From: Streptomyces sp. yr375 | GTDB taxonomy: Bacteria > Actinomycetota > Actinomycetes > Streptomycetales > Streptomycetaceae | Assembly (NCBI RefSeq): GCF_900110755.1 | Contig: NZ_FOFF01000060.1 | Coordinates: 1 to 46,745 of the forward strand | Direction of reading: 5' to 3' | DNA length: 46,745 nucleotides | Shown: positions 16,400 through 25,242 of the stretch, in pieces | Position numbering within the stretch: position 1 is the stretch's first letter | Layout: each line of letters starts with the position of its first letter | Position numbers and translations under genes: made by a program | Notes under the pieces: model-generated | What the model was told of the DNA's origin: nothing | What the model saw: only the letters and a program-made list of their open reading frames with translations | Databases searched by the model: none

Positions 16400-17188
16400 A
16401 TGGCCACGACACTCGCCAAGGCCGCTGAGTCCACCGAGTCAGTGGAGTACGCGGCACGTCTCGAACACGTCTCGAAGTCCTTCGCGGGACCGGGCGGGCA
16501 GCAGCTCGTCCTGGACGACATCACCCTCGATGTCGCCCCCGGCGAGTTCGTCACCCTCCTGGGGGCCTCGGGCTGCGGCAAGTCCACGCTGCTGAACCTG
16601 GTGGCGGGGCTCGACGAGCCCACCGCCGGGTCCATCACGACGGACGGCCGCGCGGCGCTGATGTTCCAGGAGCACGCCCTCTTCCCGTGGCTGACCGCGG
16701 GCAAGAACATCGAACTCGCCCTGAAACTCAGGGGCGTTGCCAAGAGCGAGCGGCGCGGCAAGGCCGAGGAGCTGCTCGAACTGGTCCGCCTGACGGGTGC
16801 GTACGGCAAGCGCGTCCACGAACTGTCCGGCGGTATGCGCCAGCGCGTGGCGATGGCCCGCGCACTGGCCCAGGAGAGCCAACTGCTGCTGATGGACGAG
16901 CCGTTCGCGGCACTGGACGCCATCACGCGGGATGTGCTGCACGACGAACTGACCCGGATCTGGGCGGAGACGGGACTGTCCGTCCTGTTCGTCACGCACA
17001 ACGTGCGCGAGGCGGTGCGGCTCGCGCAGCGGGTCGTCCTGCTGTCGTCACGGCCCGGCCGGGTGGCTCGCGAGTGGACGGTCGACATCCCGCAGCCGCG
17101 CCGGATCGAGGACGCCCCGGTGGCGGAACTGTCCATCGAGATCACCGAAGTCCTGCGTGGGGAGATCCGCCGTCATGGCCAGCACTGA
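16400..17188 (+). CDS. ABC importer ATPase (SsuB/TauB-like)
   Basis: 262 residues. The ATG at 16400 is set by a strong AGGAGGTGA at 16386-16394; an ATG at 16376 would add 8 residues. Walker A is GASGCGKST, the Q-loop lies in MFQEHALFPW, the signature is LSGGMRQR, Walker B LLLMDEP and the switch His in FVTHN. The nitrate/sulfonate/taurine subfamily is indicated by the Q-loop and ITRDVLHDELTRIW. It overlaps the permease start by 14 bases. Confidence 0.93.
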   Translation: MATTLAKAAESTESVEYAARLEHVSKSFAGPGGQQLVLDDITLDVAPGEFVTLLGASGCGKSTLLNLVAGLDEPTAGSITTDGRAALMFQEHALFPWLTAGKNIELALKLRGVAKSERRGKAEELLELVRLTGAYGKRVHELSGGMRQRVAMARALAQESQLLLMDEPFAALDAITRDVLHDELTRIWAETGLSVLFVTHNVREAVRLAQRVVLLSSRPGRVAREWTVDIPQPRRIEDAPVAELSIEITEVLRGEIRRHGQH

Positions 17189-18056
17189 GACGAAGTCCGT
17201 CCAGGACGCGGGAAGTGTCGAGGCGGGGCTCGACGCGCTGGACGTGGTCGCGCCCGTCGTCCGTACGCCCTTCCGGCGGACGTTCGTCGACAAGATCCTG
17301 CCGCCGATCATCGCGATCGCGCTGCTGCTGGTCGTCTGGCAGATCACCTTCAAGGTCGTCGACGATCCGACGAAGCTGGTGTCGCCGCTGGACGTCTGGC
17401 GCACGCTCCAGGACGCCTGGCTCGAGGGCAAGCTGCTCGGCTACATCTGGACCAGCGTGTCGCGCGGTCTGCTCGGCTTCCTCTTCGCGCTGGCGATCGG
17501 CACCCCGCTGGGGCTGCTGGTGGCGCGGGTGAAGTTCGTGCGGGCGGCGATCGGCCCGATCCTGTCGGGGCTCCAGTCGCTGCCGTCGGTGGCGTGGGTG
17601 CCGCCGGCCGTGCTGTGGCTGGGTCTGAACAACTCGATGATGTACACGGTGATCCTGCTCGGCGCGGTGCCGTCCATCGCCAACGGGCTGGTGTCCGGCG
17701 TCGACCAGGTGCCGCCGCTGTTCCTGCGGGCCGGCCGCACGATGGGGGCGACGGGGCTGAAGGGCACCGTCTACATCACGCTGCCGGCCGCGCTGCCGGG
17801 TTATGTGGCCGGTCTGAAGCAGGGCTGGGCGTTCTCGTGGCGGTCGCTGATGGCGGCGGAGATCATCGCGTCGTTCCCCGATCTCGGCGTCGGGCTCGGC
17901 CAGTTGCTGGAGAACGGCCGCAACGCCAGTGACATGTCGATGGTGTTCGAGGCGATCCTGCTCATCCTGTTCGTCGGCATCGCCATCGACCTGCTGATCT
18001 TCAGCCCGCTGGAGCGGTGGGTGCTGCGCAGCCGCGGTCTGCTGGTGAAGGGCTGA
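17175..18056 (+). CDS. ABC importer permease (SsuC/TauC-like)
   Basis: 293 residues from ATG 17175, with GGGGAG upstream inside the ATPase gene. About six membrane segments (first IIAIALLLVVWQITFKVV). The cytoplasmic coupling loop is around LRAGRTMGATGLKGTVYITLP, in the place of the EAA motif. It completes the importer with the two preceding genes. The chelatase gene follows 11 bases later. Confidence 0.92.
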   Translation: MASTETKSVQDAGSVEAGLDALDVVAPVVRTPFRRTFVDKILPPIIAIALLLVVWQITFKVVDDPTKLVSPLDVWRTLQDAWLEGKLLGYIWTSVSRGLLGFLFALAIGTPLGLLVARVKFVRAAIGPILSGLQSLPSVAWVPPAVLWLGLNNSMMYTVILLGAVPSIANGLVSGVDQVPPLFLRAGRTMGATGLKGTVYITLPAALPGYVAGLKQGWAFSWRSLMAAEIIASFPDLGVGLGQLLENGRNASDMSMVFEAILLILFVGIAIDLLIFSPLERWVLRSRGLLVKG

Positions 18057-18067
18057 GCCGAACTCCC

Positions 18068-18802
18068 ATGTATCCCGTTCTCGTCGTGATCGCCCACGGC
18101 AGCCGCGATCCGCGGCACGCCGCGACCGTCCACGCCCTGGTGCGGCGGGTCCGGTCGCTGCGGCCGGGGGTGCGGGTGGAGACGGGTTTTCTGGACTTCA
18201 ACGTCCCGTCCGTGCAAGGGGTGTTGGAGTCGCTGGCGGCGGAGGGCGTCCGTGACGTCGTGGCGCTGCCGCTGCTGCTGACCCGCGCGTTCCATGCGAA
18301 GGCGGACATCCCGGCGGTCCTGCGGGAGGCGCCGACGCGGTTGCGGATCCGGCAGGCGGAGGTGCTCGGCCCCTCGCCGCTGCTGCTCACCGCCCTCGAA
18401 CGGCGGTTGTACGAGGCGGGGTTGACGCCCGCCGACAAGTCCTCGACCGGGGTCGTACTGGCCTCGGCGGGGTCCACGGACCCGGAGGCGATCGCAGTGA
18501 TCGCAGAAATCGCGCGGGAGTGGCGGCGCACCGGTTGGTGTGCCGTGCGGCCTGCGTTCGCCTCCGCGTCTCTCCCCCGCACCGAGGACGCGGTCCGCGA
18601 ACTACGCGCCCTGGGCTGCGCCCGGGTCGCCGTCGCCCCCTACGTCCTGGCCCCCGGCCACCTCCCGGACCGCATAGCCCACGGCGCAACCGAGGCAGAC
18701 ATCCTCTCCGACGTCCTGGGCCCGTCCCCGGAAGTCGCCCAACAACTCCTGAACCGCTACGACACGGCCCGGCTGCCGACACTGACGGCTGTCGGCGCGT
18801 GA
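18068..18802 (+). CDS. Sirohydrochlorin chelatase (CbiX/SirB-like)
   Basis: 244 residues. Two CbiX-type repeats: the first begins VIAHGSRDPRH with metal-binding His10, and His76 lies in TRAFHAKADIP; the second half (STGVVLASAGSTDPEA) is degenerate at the first motif. At the end of the sulfur operon the likely job is inserting iron into sirohydrochlorin to make siroheme for SirA, although cobalt chelation for cobalamin is the alternative function of this family. Confidence 0.85.
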   Translation: MYPVLVVIAHGSRDPRHAATVHALVRRVRSLRPGVRVETGFLDFNVPSVQGVLESLAAEGVRDVVALPLLLTRAFHAKADIPAVLREAPTRLRIRQAEVLGPSPLLLTALERRLYEAGLTPADKSSTGVVLASAGSTDPEAIAVIAEIAREWRRTGWCAVRPAFASASLPRTEDAVRELRALGCARVAVAPYVLAPGHLPDRIAHGATEADILSDVLGPSPEVAQQLLNRYDTARLPTLTAVGA

Positions 18803-18885
18803 GCGCCGGGGCCGTGAGCGAGGGGCCCGTGCGCGACAGGGGCCGTAAACGACAGGTGACGCTCACCGGTAAGTGGTCGGTGCGC

Positions 18886-19086
18886 TCAGCCGTTGGCGGC
18901 CTCGTCCGCCAGCCAAAGCGACTCACCCATCGGCGGTGAGTAGCCAGGCCCCTCAAGCGTCGACAGCCTCGCCGGCCGGCCGGAGCAACTCACCCACCTC
19001 CAGTGAGCAGCCGGGCCCCTCAACCGTTGGCGGCCTCGTCGGCCAGCCGGAGTAGCTCAGGCACCGGCAGGGAGCCGGGGGGCCTT
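18886..19086. repeat. Three tandem 67-bp repeats covering a gene 3' end
   Basis: Units begin with TCA at 18886, 18953 and 19020, exactly 67 bp apart. The third unit is the 3' end of the ketopantoate-reductase-like gene. Read on the minus strand, unit 1 still encodes LADEAANG and a stop, identical to the gene's C-terminus, and unit 2 encodes a diverged version (LLRPAGEAVDA, stop). Units 1 and 2 also contain CTCAC/GTGAG inverted repeats (perfect 7-bp ACTCACC/GGTGAGT at 18920-18940) that could act as terminators between the convergent genes. Confidence 0.8.
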
Positions 19087-20030
19087 CGTTCCTGTGCGTG
19101 CTTGTTCGCGAGGTGCTGGAGGAGTTCGTTCAGGGGGGTCGGCATGCCGTGCAGGCGGCCCAGGAGGGCGATCTCGCCGTTGAGGTAGTCGGCCTCGATG
19201 GTGCCGGCGACGCGGCTGAGGGACTGCCAGGAGGAGCCGCCGCCGCGTGGGGCGCCGTCGAGGGGAACCAGAGTGACCTTGTCGCCGCGTACCGCCCGCT
19301 GTTCCTCGACGCTCGCGTACGCGACCCCGGCGGCGTGCAGTACGGCCTCGCCCTCGGCCCGCACCCGCCGCAGCAGGGCGACCGCCTCGGGGTCGCCGAC
19401 CGGGCCGCTCACCGCTTCCAGCGCGTTGCCCAGGTTGGACAGCAGTTTCGCGTACTGCCAGCGGGAGACGTCCGGTACGACCGGTGCCTCGAAGCGCGCC
19501 TTCTCCAGGTCGGCGGCGATCCGGTGAACCGTGTCGTCGGTGCCGTGCGGGTACCGGCCGAGGTGGAGGATGCCGGTGAGCGGGGAGCCGGCGGCGGAGA
19601 CGACGCCGGGTTCGACATGGGCGGCGGGCAGCCAGACGCAGACGCCGTACACGTGCCGGAAGCGGCGCAGGGCCAGCCGCGGGCCCTCCACCCCGTTCTG
19701 CGCGCAGACCAGCGGCAGCCGCTCGGCGGCGGTGCCGCCACCCTCGACCGGGGCCGGCCCCCACGCCTGGAGGGCCGCCTCCCCGTCCTGGGTCTTCACG
19801 GCGAGGACGAGGACGTCGTCGGCGCGCAGGGTGCCGAGCGCGCCCGGCCCGTCGACGACGGGCAGCCGGAACGTCAGCTCCCCCTCCGGAACTCTGAGCC
19901 GCAGTCCGTGCGCCGCGAGCGCCGCCCGGTGCGCACCGCGCGCGACCAGTACGACGTCCTGCCCGGCCTCGGCCAGCCGGCCACCGACCGTGCCCCCGAC
20001 GGCCCCTGCCCCGATGATGATGTAGCGCAT
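19020..20030 (-). CDS. 2-dehydropantoate 2-reductase-like protein (ApbA/PanE family)
   Basis: 336 residues. The N-terminal Rossmann motif is IIIGAGAVGG (residues 4-13), and the C-terminal helical domain has YAKLLSNLGNALEA, where Lys and Asn match the catalytic residues of ketopantoate reductases. Families of this type reduce ketopantoate with NADPH for pantothenate, but many Streptomyces paralogues act on other 2-oxo acids, so the substrate is open. Its last codons are duplicated twice downstream. The DUF1697 gene lies upstream on the same strand with a 25-base gap, so they may be co-transcribed. Confidence 0.82.
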   Translation of the reverse strand: MRYIIIGAGAVGGTVGGRLAEAGQDVVLVARGAHRAALAAHGLRLRVPEGELTFRLPVVDGPGALGTLRADDVLVLAVKTQDGEAALQAWGPAPVEGGGTAAERLPLVCAQNGVEGPRLALRRFRHVYGVCVWLPAAHVEPGVVSAAGSPLTGILHLGRYPHGTDDTVHRIAADLEKARFEAPVVPDVSRWQYAKLLSNLGNALEAVSGPVGDPEAVALLRRVRAEGEAVLHAAGVAYASVEEQRAVRGDKVTLVPLDGAPRGGGSSWQSLSRVAGTIEADYLNGEIALLGRLHGMPTPLNELLQHLANKHAQERRPPGSLPVPELLRLADEAANG

Positions 20031-20055
20031 GGGCCGAGCCTCGCACAGGCAGGTG

Positions 20056-20604
20056 TCACGCCTGTGTCATCTCCACCAATTTGACGACGGTGTTCCAGTT
20101 CCGGGTGGTGGCGATGAGGCCCTTGGTGACGCGGGGCTTGGCCAGTTGCTCGGCGAGCTTGGAGCGGCCGAGGCCGTCGGGGACGTACAGGTACAGGACG
20201 CGGTCGCCGAGGCGGAACTCCTCGGGGAGTTGGGCGTCCCGGTCGATGCCCGCGTACCGCTCCTCGTCAACGGGCCCGGAGAAGTAGGTGACATGGAGTT
20301 GCTTGCCCTCCAACTCGGCCGCCGGGAAGGGGCAGTTGTCGGCGACCGCCTTCAGGAAGGCGTGGTCGCGCACGATGACGTCGACGCCGAAGCCGAAGTG
20401 CTTCTCGATCGCCGCCCCGATCTCGGCGGCGAGGCTCTCCTCGTCGCCGTGGCCGGAGGAGAAGACGGCCTGGCCGCTCTGGAGGTAGGTGCGCACGTCG
20501 CCGAGGCCGAGCCCCGACAGCAGGGTGCGCAGTTCGGCCATCGGGACCTTCTTGTTGCCGCCCACGTTGATGCCGCGCAGCAGGGCCGCGTACGTCGTCG
20601 TCAT
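20056..20604 (-). CDS. DUF1697 domain-containing protein
   Basis: 182 residues from ATG 20604 (GTG 20610 would add two). The N-terminal YAALLRGINVGGNKKVPMAE and later RDHAFLKAV, and TTRNWNTVVKLVEM near the end, are the hallmarks of DUF1697, a small cytosolic alpha/beta family of unknown biochemical function. A 14-bp hairpin lies immediately upstream of the ribosome-binding site. Confidence 0.88.
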   Translation of the reverse strand: MTTTYAALLRGINVGGNKKVPMAELRTLLSGLGLGDVRTYLQSGQAVFSSGHGDEESLAAEIGAAIEKHFGFGVDVIVRDHAFLKAVADNCPFPAAELEGKQLHVTYFSGPVDEERYAGIDRDAQLPEEFRLGDRVLYLYVPDGLGRSKLAEQLAKPRVTKGLIATTRNWNTVVKLVEMTQA

Positions 20605-21054
20605 CGGCACACCCTAATCGGCCGTCGTGCCCCGTGGGGGTGGGCACGACGGCCGCGGCCGAGGTGGGGGCCGGGCGGAAAACTCTGGCCGATCGGCGGG
20701 GTGCGGATCAACCGCGGACCGGCGACCGACGCACTTCTCCACAAGCCCACGACGTATTTCAACAAACCTCCACAATCCCGCACCCCGACCTCCCCGACCT
20801 TCAGCTCGACCTCCGCGCGACCTCGGCGCTGCCTCCACCCTGGACCGCCACCCTGACCGCCGCCCCCGAGACCGGCGGATAGATGTAAGGGGCTGCCGTC
20901 CTCCCCAGCAATGAGGCGACGGGGTCCGACCGGAGGAGTCGGGGGTCCTGGACGTCACCGGGCAGCACGACGAGACGGCCTTATCCAGCACATACCTTCG
21001 AATCAAAGGGTGGCGGCACGGGTTGTCACCGCATTTCGAGGGGGCACGCCCGTC
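20605..21054. other. Divergent intergenic region, DUF1697 and MMPL genes
   Basis: A 450-base gap between divergent genes. It holds the 14-bp hairpin at 20619-20655, the palindrome GCCGATCGGC near 20690, and a relatively AT-rich stretch at about 20735-20785 with CTCCACAA repeated at 20737 and 20768. That stretch is the likeliest promoter area. I see no credible coding sequence. Confidence 0.55.
20619..20655 (-). promoter_or_regulatory. 14-bp hairpin in the 5' leader of the DUF1697 gene
   Basis: CGGCCGTCGTGCCC (20619-20632) pairs perfectly with GGGCACGACGGCCG (20642-20655) over a 9-base loop. It ends 15 bases before the start codon, next to the likely AGGG ribosome-binding site. No gene is transcribed into it from upstream, so a simple terminator is unlikely; a leader structure or operator fits better. 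Confidence 0.55.
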
Positions 21055-23322
21055 ATGGGGAACCAAGACACGAAGGTGCGGGGCATCGCCGCGCGGGCCG
21101 GCGGCTGGAGCGCCCGGCACCGATGGGCCGCCGTCGGTATATGGGTGCTGTTCGTCGTCCTGGCCATGGGGATCGGCTCGGCGGCGGGCACCGTCAAGGT
21201 CAAGGACAGCGACCAGCTCGCGGGCGAGACCCGCACGGCCGCACAGCTCGTCGAGGACGCCGGGATCGACGAGCCGGCCGGTGAGAGCGTCCTCATCCAG
21301 GCGAGGGACGGTTCCCTCAAGGCCACCGACGCCGAGTTCAAGGACGCCGTCGCCGCGGTCGTCAAGGCGGTCGAGGGGACGGGCAAGGTCACCGACGTGA
21401 CCTCGCCGTACGACACGAACACGATCTCCAAGGACGGCCGCAGCGTCCTCGTCCAGTTCGACATGCGGGGCGACTCCGACACCGCGGGCGACCGGGTCGA
21501 GCCGGTGCTCAAGGCCGTCGCGGGCGTCGGGAAGGACCACTCCTCGCTGCGGATCGAGGAGATCGGCGGCGCCAGCATGATGAAGACGTTCGACGACGCG
21601 TTCGGCGACGACTTCCAGCAGGCCGAGTACTCCGCCCTGCCGGTCGCGCTGGGCATCCTGCTGATCGCCTTCGGCGCGCTGGTGGCGGCGCTGCTGCCGG
21701 TGGCGCTCGCGATGACCGCGATCATGGCGACGATGGGCCTGATGAGCATCGTCAGCAACCTCCAGCCGATGGACGACACCGCGAGTTCCGTGATGCTGCT
21801 GGTCGGGCTGGCCGTGGGCGTCGACTACTGCCTGTTCTACCTGCGCCGGGAGCGCGAGGAGCGGGCGGCCGGACGTGATCCGGAGACCGCTCTCAGGATC
21901 GCCGCGGCGACCAGCGGCCGGGCCGTGATCGTCTCCGGTGTCACCGTGTGCGTGGCGATGGCGGGCATGCTGTTCACCGGCCTCGCCACCTTCGAGGCGA
22001 TGGGCCTCGCCTCCCTCATGGTGGTCGCGGTCGCCATGGTCGGTTCGGTGACCGTCCTCCCGGCGCTGCTGTCGCTGCTCGGCGAGCGGGTGGAGAAGGG
22101 GCGGATCCCGTTCCTGCACCCCGACAAGCGCCGTAAGAAGGCGGGCGGTCGACGGGCCCACGAGGGCAGCCGGTTCTGGAGCGCCGTCCTGAAGGTCGTC
22201 CTCGCCAGGCCCGCCGTCGCGCTGGTCGTCGCGGCCGGCGCGCTGCTCGCGATCGCCGCTCCGGCGGTCGGCATGAAGACCCAGAACCTCACCCTGGACC
22301 AGGAGTTCGGCGACGCGCTGCCCATCGTGCAGACCTACAACCGGCTCAACGAAGCGTTCCCGGGCGGTTCCGACCCGGCCGAGATGATCGTCAAGGCGGA
22401 CGACATCAACTCCGCCGAAGTGAAGGCGGCGCTCCAGGAGTTCAAGGAGCGGGCGGTCGGCTCGGGCGCTTCGCGCGGCCCGGTCGAGATCAAGCTGCAC
22501 GACGCGCAGAACATCGCCTACGTGTACGTCCCGCTGGTCGGCGGCTCCGACCTGGACAAGGCGGGCGCCAGCCTGGACAAGCTGCGCGACGAGGTGCGGC
22601 CCGCCACCCTAGGCAAAGTCGACGGCGTCCAGGCCCCGATCACCGGACAGGTCGCCGGTTCGAAGGACTTCAACGACCAGTTGGGCGGAGCCGTCGCCCC
22701 CGTCTTCGCGTTCGTCGTGGTCTTCGCCTTCCTGCTGATGCTGCTGTCCTTCCGGTCGCTGACGATCGCGATCACCTCGATCGTCCTCAACCTCCTTTCC
22801 GTGGGCGCGGCTTACGGCATCCTGGTCGCCGTCTTCCAGCACGGCTGGGGCGCTTCGCTGGTGGGCGCGGAGGGCGTCGGCGCGATCGTCACCTGGCTGC
22901 CGCTGTTCCTCTTCGTGATCCTGTTCGGCCTGTCGATGGACTACCACGTGTTCGTCGTCTCCCGGATCCGCGAGGCGAAGCTGCGGGGCCGTACGACGAA
23001 CGACGCCATCCACCACGGTGTCGTCACCACGGCGGGTGTGGTCACCAGCGCCGCCGTCATCATGGTCGCCGTGTTCGCGATCTTCGGGACGCTGTCCATG
23101 CAGTCCATGAAGCAGATGGGCGTGGGTCTGGCGGCCGCCGTCCTGATCGACGCGACGATCATCCGGGGCGTGCTGCTCCCGGCGGTGATGGCGCTGCTCG
23201 GCGAGCGCAACTGGTACCTGCCGAAGTGGCTGCACCGACTGCCCGACCTCACCCACGACGAGCCGCCGGCCCCGGTCGCGCCGACGGCACGGGACGACGA
23301 GGGCGAGCGTCTGACGGTCTGA
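21055..23322 (+). CDS. MMPL-family (RND-type) exporter
   Basis: 755 residues from ATG 21055 with AGGGGG upstream; the open frame to 20911 does not look coding. Two repeats, each with one N-terminal membrane helix, an extracytoplasmic domain and five more helices, about 12 segments in all. The first helix is AAVGIWVLFVVLAMGIGSAA. GLAVGVDYCLFYLRRERE and GLSMDYHVFVVSRIREAK carry the Asp-Tyr proton-relay pairs typical of MMPL proteins. Likely role: export of a lipid, metabolite or drug. The macrolide glycosyltransferase converges on it. Confidence 0.9.
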   Translation: MGNQDTKVRGIAARAGGWSARHRWAAVGIWVLFVVLAMGIGSAAGTVKVKDSDQLAGETRTAAQLVEDAGIDEPAGESVLIQARDGSLKATDAEFKDAVAAVVKAVEGTGKVTDVTSPYDTNTISKDGRSVLVQFDMRGDSDTAGDRVEPVLKAVAGVGKDHSSLRIEEIGGASMMKTFDDAFGDDFQQAEYSALPVALGILLIAFGALVAALLPVALAMTAIMATMGLMSIVSNLQPMDDTASSVMLLVGLAVGVDYCLFYLRREREERAAGRDPETALRIAAATSGRAVIVSGVTVCVAMAGMLFTGLATFEAMGLASLMVVAVAMVGSVTVLPALLSLLGERVEKGRIPFLHPDKRRKKAGGRRAHEGSRFWSAVLKVVLARPAVALVVAAGALLAIAAPAVGMKTQNLTLDQEFGDALPIVQTYNRLNEAFPGGSDPAEMIVKADDINSAEVKAALQEFKERAVGSGASRGPVEIKLHDAQNIAYVYVPLVGGSDLDKAGASLDKLRDEVRPATLGKVDGVQAPITGQVAGSKDFNDQLGGAVAPVFAFVVVFAFLLMLLSFRSLTIAITSIVLNLLSVGAAYGILVAVFQHGWGASLVGAEGVGAIVTWLPLFLFVILFGLSMDYHVFVVSRIREAKLRGRTTNDAIHHGVVTTAGVVTSAAVIMVAVFAIFGTLSMQSMKQMGVGLAAAVLIDATIIRGVLLPAVMALLGERNWYLPKWLHRLPDLTHDEPPAPVAPTARDDEGERLTV

Positions 23323-23387
23323 CGTCCACATCAACTGCTTTGAGCAGATGGCTCGTTGACGCCCCTGAGGTGCTGACAGACCCTCAT

Positions 23388-24629
23388 TCACGCACGCTGC
23401 ACCCGGAGTTGGACCTCGATGAGATCGGCGGCCCGCTGCGTGCCACCCTCCTCGGCCATCTGCGCCTGAATGCCCTCGAGTCGGCGGGCCACCTCCGGGT
23501 CGTCGACGAGCGCGAGGGCGGCTTCCCGCAAAGCCTCGGCGCTCGCCTCCGCCGTCTCCAGCCGTCGGGCCACACCCAGCGCCCGCAACATGTCCGCGTT
23601 GCCGAACTGGTCGACGGCCTGCGGTACGGCGATCATCGGCGTGGCCGTCGCCAGCCCCTCCTGGCTGCCGCCCGCGCCGGCGTGCGTGACGAACAGGTCG
23701 GCCTGCTTGAGGATCGCCAACTGCGGCACCCAGGACCGCACTTCGACGTTGTCCGGTACGGTGCCCAGCTCGTCGGCGGGCACGTGCTTGCCGATCTGGA
23801 GCACCATGTGCCAGCCGGGCAGCTCACCGAAGGCGCGCACGCACTCCCGGTAGAAGCCGGGCTGCTTGGTGAAGGACGAGCCCAGCGAGACGAGGACGAC
23901 CTTCTCGGCGTCGGCGGGCCTGGTCCACTCCCCCTCGGCGCCGCGGTCGCCCTGACAGGCGCCGACGAACGTGTACACGCTCTCGTCGACCCGGTCGGCG
24001 TGCGGCTGGAGCACCTTGGGGATCAGGACGATCGAGCGGGCGGGGCGGCCGGCGAAGGGGTCCGGGTGCTCGGCGATCCCGTTCTCCTCCAACCAGGCCT
24101 GGAAACGGGCGTAGTAGGCCTTTCCGCGGGCCGTCTTCCTCGGCTCGGCCCACATCGGTTCGCCGACCTCCTCCTCGTAGCCCTCCCAGGCCACGAGGTT
24201 CGGTGAGAGGGAGATCGCGGGGACGCCCCAGCGGTGGGCGAGGACACGGGCCGGATAGGAGGCGATGTCGTGCAGGACGAGATCCGGTTCGTCCCCGGCG
24301 TACGCCTCGGTCAACTGCGGCAGCGCCTGGATCGCGTCGGCGAGGAAGGGTTCCACGTTGTCGAGGAGGGTGGTGCCCCAGGCGGCGGGGTCGTCGTCGG
24401 GTGAGGGCAGGATGGAGCGCCACGGCTTGACCTCGGCACCGGTGTCGGCGACCTTCTCGGCGAAGAAGGGCGGAATCGCGTACGACACCCGGTGCCCTCG
24501 CGCGACGAGCTCACGGATCACCTCGAGGCTCGGGTTCACATGGCCGTGGGCGGCGATCGAGAACATGGCGATATGGGCGGGGCGACTGGCCGTGGCGTCG
24601 CCAATGGCGTTGGTCGTGGCGTCGGTCAT
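23388..24629 (-). CDS. mgt: Macrolide glycosyltransferase (OleD/Mgt-like, GT1)
   Basis: 413 residues. The N-terminal IAMFSIAAHGHVNPSLEV contains the catalytic His region of OleD-type enzymes, and the C-terminal UDP-sugar motif is VTHAGAGGSQEGLATATPM with VPQAVDQFGNADM. From memory the whole sequence is very close to OleD and S. lividans Mgt, which inactivate macrolides by UDP-glucose-dependent glycosylation. An intrinsic resistance or xenobiotic role is therefore likely. There is no macrolide gene cluster nearby. A perfect palindrome lies 20 bases upstream of the start codon. Confidence 0.92.
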   Translation of the reverse strand: MTDATTNAIGDATASRPAHIAMFSIAAHGHVNPSLEVIRELVARGHRVSYAIPPFFAEKVADTGAEVKPWRSILPSPDDDPAAWGTTLLDNVEPFLADAIQALPQLTEAYAGDEPDLVLHDIASYPARVLAHRWGVPAISLSPNLVAWEGYEEEVGEPMWAEPRKTARGKAYYARFQAWLEENGIAEHPDPFAGRPARSIVLIPKVLQPHADRVDESVYTFVGACQGDRGAEGEWTRPADAEKVVLVSLGSSFTKQPGFYRECVRAFGELPGWHMVLQIGKHVPADELGTVPDNVEVRSWVPQLAILKQADLFVTHAGAGGSQEGLATATPMIAVPQAVDQFGNADMLRALGVARRLETAEASAEALREAALALVDDPEVARRLEGIQAQMAEEGGTQRAADLIEVQLRVQRA

Positions 24630-24648
24630 GTCATCGACCGTAGGCGAG

Positions 24649-24662
24649 ACGAGACGTCTCGT
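24649..24662. promoter_or_regulatory. Perfect 14-bp palindrome upstream of mgt
   Basis: ACGAGACGTCTCGT is a perfect palindrome that begins 20 bases before the mgt start codon, in the only 58 bases available for its promoter. Length and position fit a TetR-type or similar dimeric repressor site that would make the glycosyltransferase inducible. The regulator is not evident nearby. Confidence 0.5.
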
Positions 24663-24687
24663 GCAACCCGATAATCGGGGGCCTGGG

Positions 24688-25242
24688 TCAGAGGTCGGGG
24701 CAGCGTTCGTCGGTTCCTTCGACGCCGTGGCCGACTCCGTTCGTGACCGTGACCGTCAGCGTCGTGGTCGCGGTGTCCGAGTCGACCGTGCGACGGGCGT
24801 CGGCGGCCGTGCAGATCACCTGCGCCGCGGCGAGTTCGGTCAACTCACCTGCGACGGTGGGCAGTTCGATCGCCACTTTGTCGCCCCGGGTGTCCACCCG
24901 GACGGCGGACGAATCCGGGGCCTCGGTGGCGGGGTCGCTGTCCGGGGCCATGGTCGCGGCGAGCGACGGCGGCGGCACCAGGGTGGTCAGGCGCTTCGCC
25001 CGCTCCGCGTCCGTCGGGCCCAGCAGAAGCGCCTCCACGGCCGACCGGACGTCGACCGGTCCGGCGATCCCGCGGGAGACGGGGACCAGGGTGCCGCCGG
25101 CGACGAGGTAGACCCGTACCGTCGGCGCGATCCCGTGGGCGGGGCCGCCCGCCTCCACCACACCGGTCGCTGGAATGCCGCAGGAGACCAGCGCGCACAG
25201 CGCCGGGACGCACAGCAGCACGGCTCGGCGTACGGCCTTCAC
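24688..25242 (-). CDS. Lipoprotein, GerMN-like, linked to the two-component system
   Basis: 184 residues. The signal peptide ends in the lipobox LVSC (Cys21), followed by GIPATGVVEAGGPA, a start shared with LpqB-like lipoproteins. The mature part (VRVYLVAGGTLVPVSR, AVEALLLGPTDAERAKRLTT, then IELPTVAGELTELAAAQVICT) matches the GerMN domain layout. It overlaps the histidine-kinase gene by ATGA, so it is co-translated and probably modulates signal sensing at the membrane surface, as LpqB does for MtrB. Confidence 0.8.
   Translation of the reverse strand: MKAVRRAVLLCVPALCALVSCGIPATGVVEAGGPAHGIAPTVRVYLVAGGTLVPVSRGIAGPVDVRSAVEALLLGPTDAERAKRLTTLVPPPSLAATMAPDSDPATEAPDSSAVRVDTRGDKVAIELPTVAGELTELAAAQVICTAADARRTVDSDTATTTLTVTVTNGVGHGVEGTDERCPDL

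Noticed and set aside
23335..23347. CTGCT-TTG-AGCAG hairpin between the MMPL and mgt genes as a terminator
   Set aside because: The 5-bp stem with a 3-base loop is too weak to claim, although the location between convergent genes is suitable.
23388..24629. Macrolide biosynthetic gene cluster
   Set aside because: Only one glycosyltransferase and an unrelated exporter are present; no polyketide synthase or deoxysugar genes.
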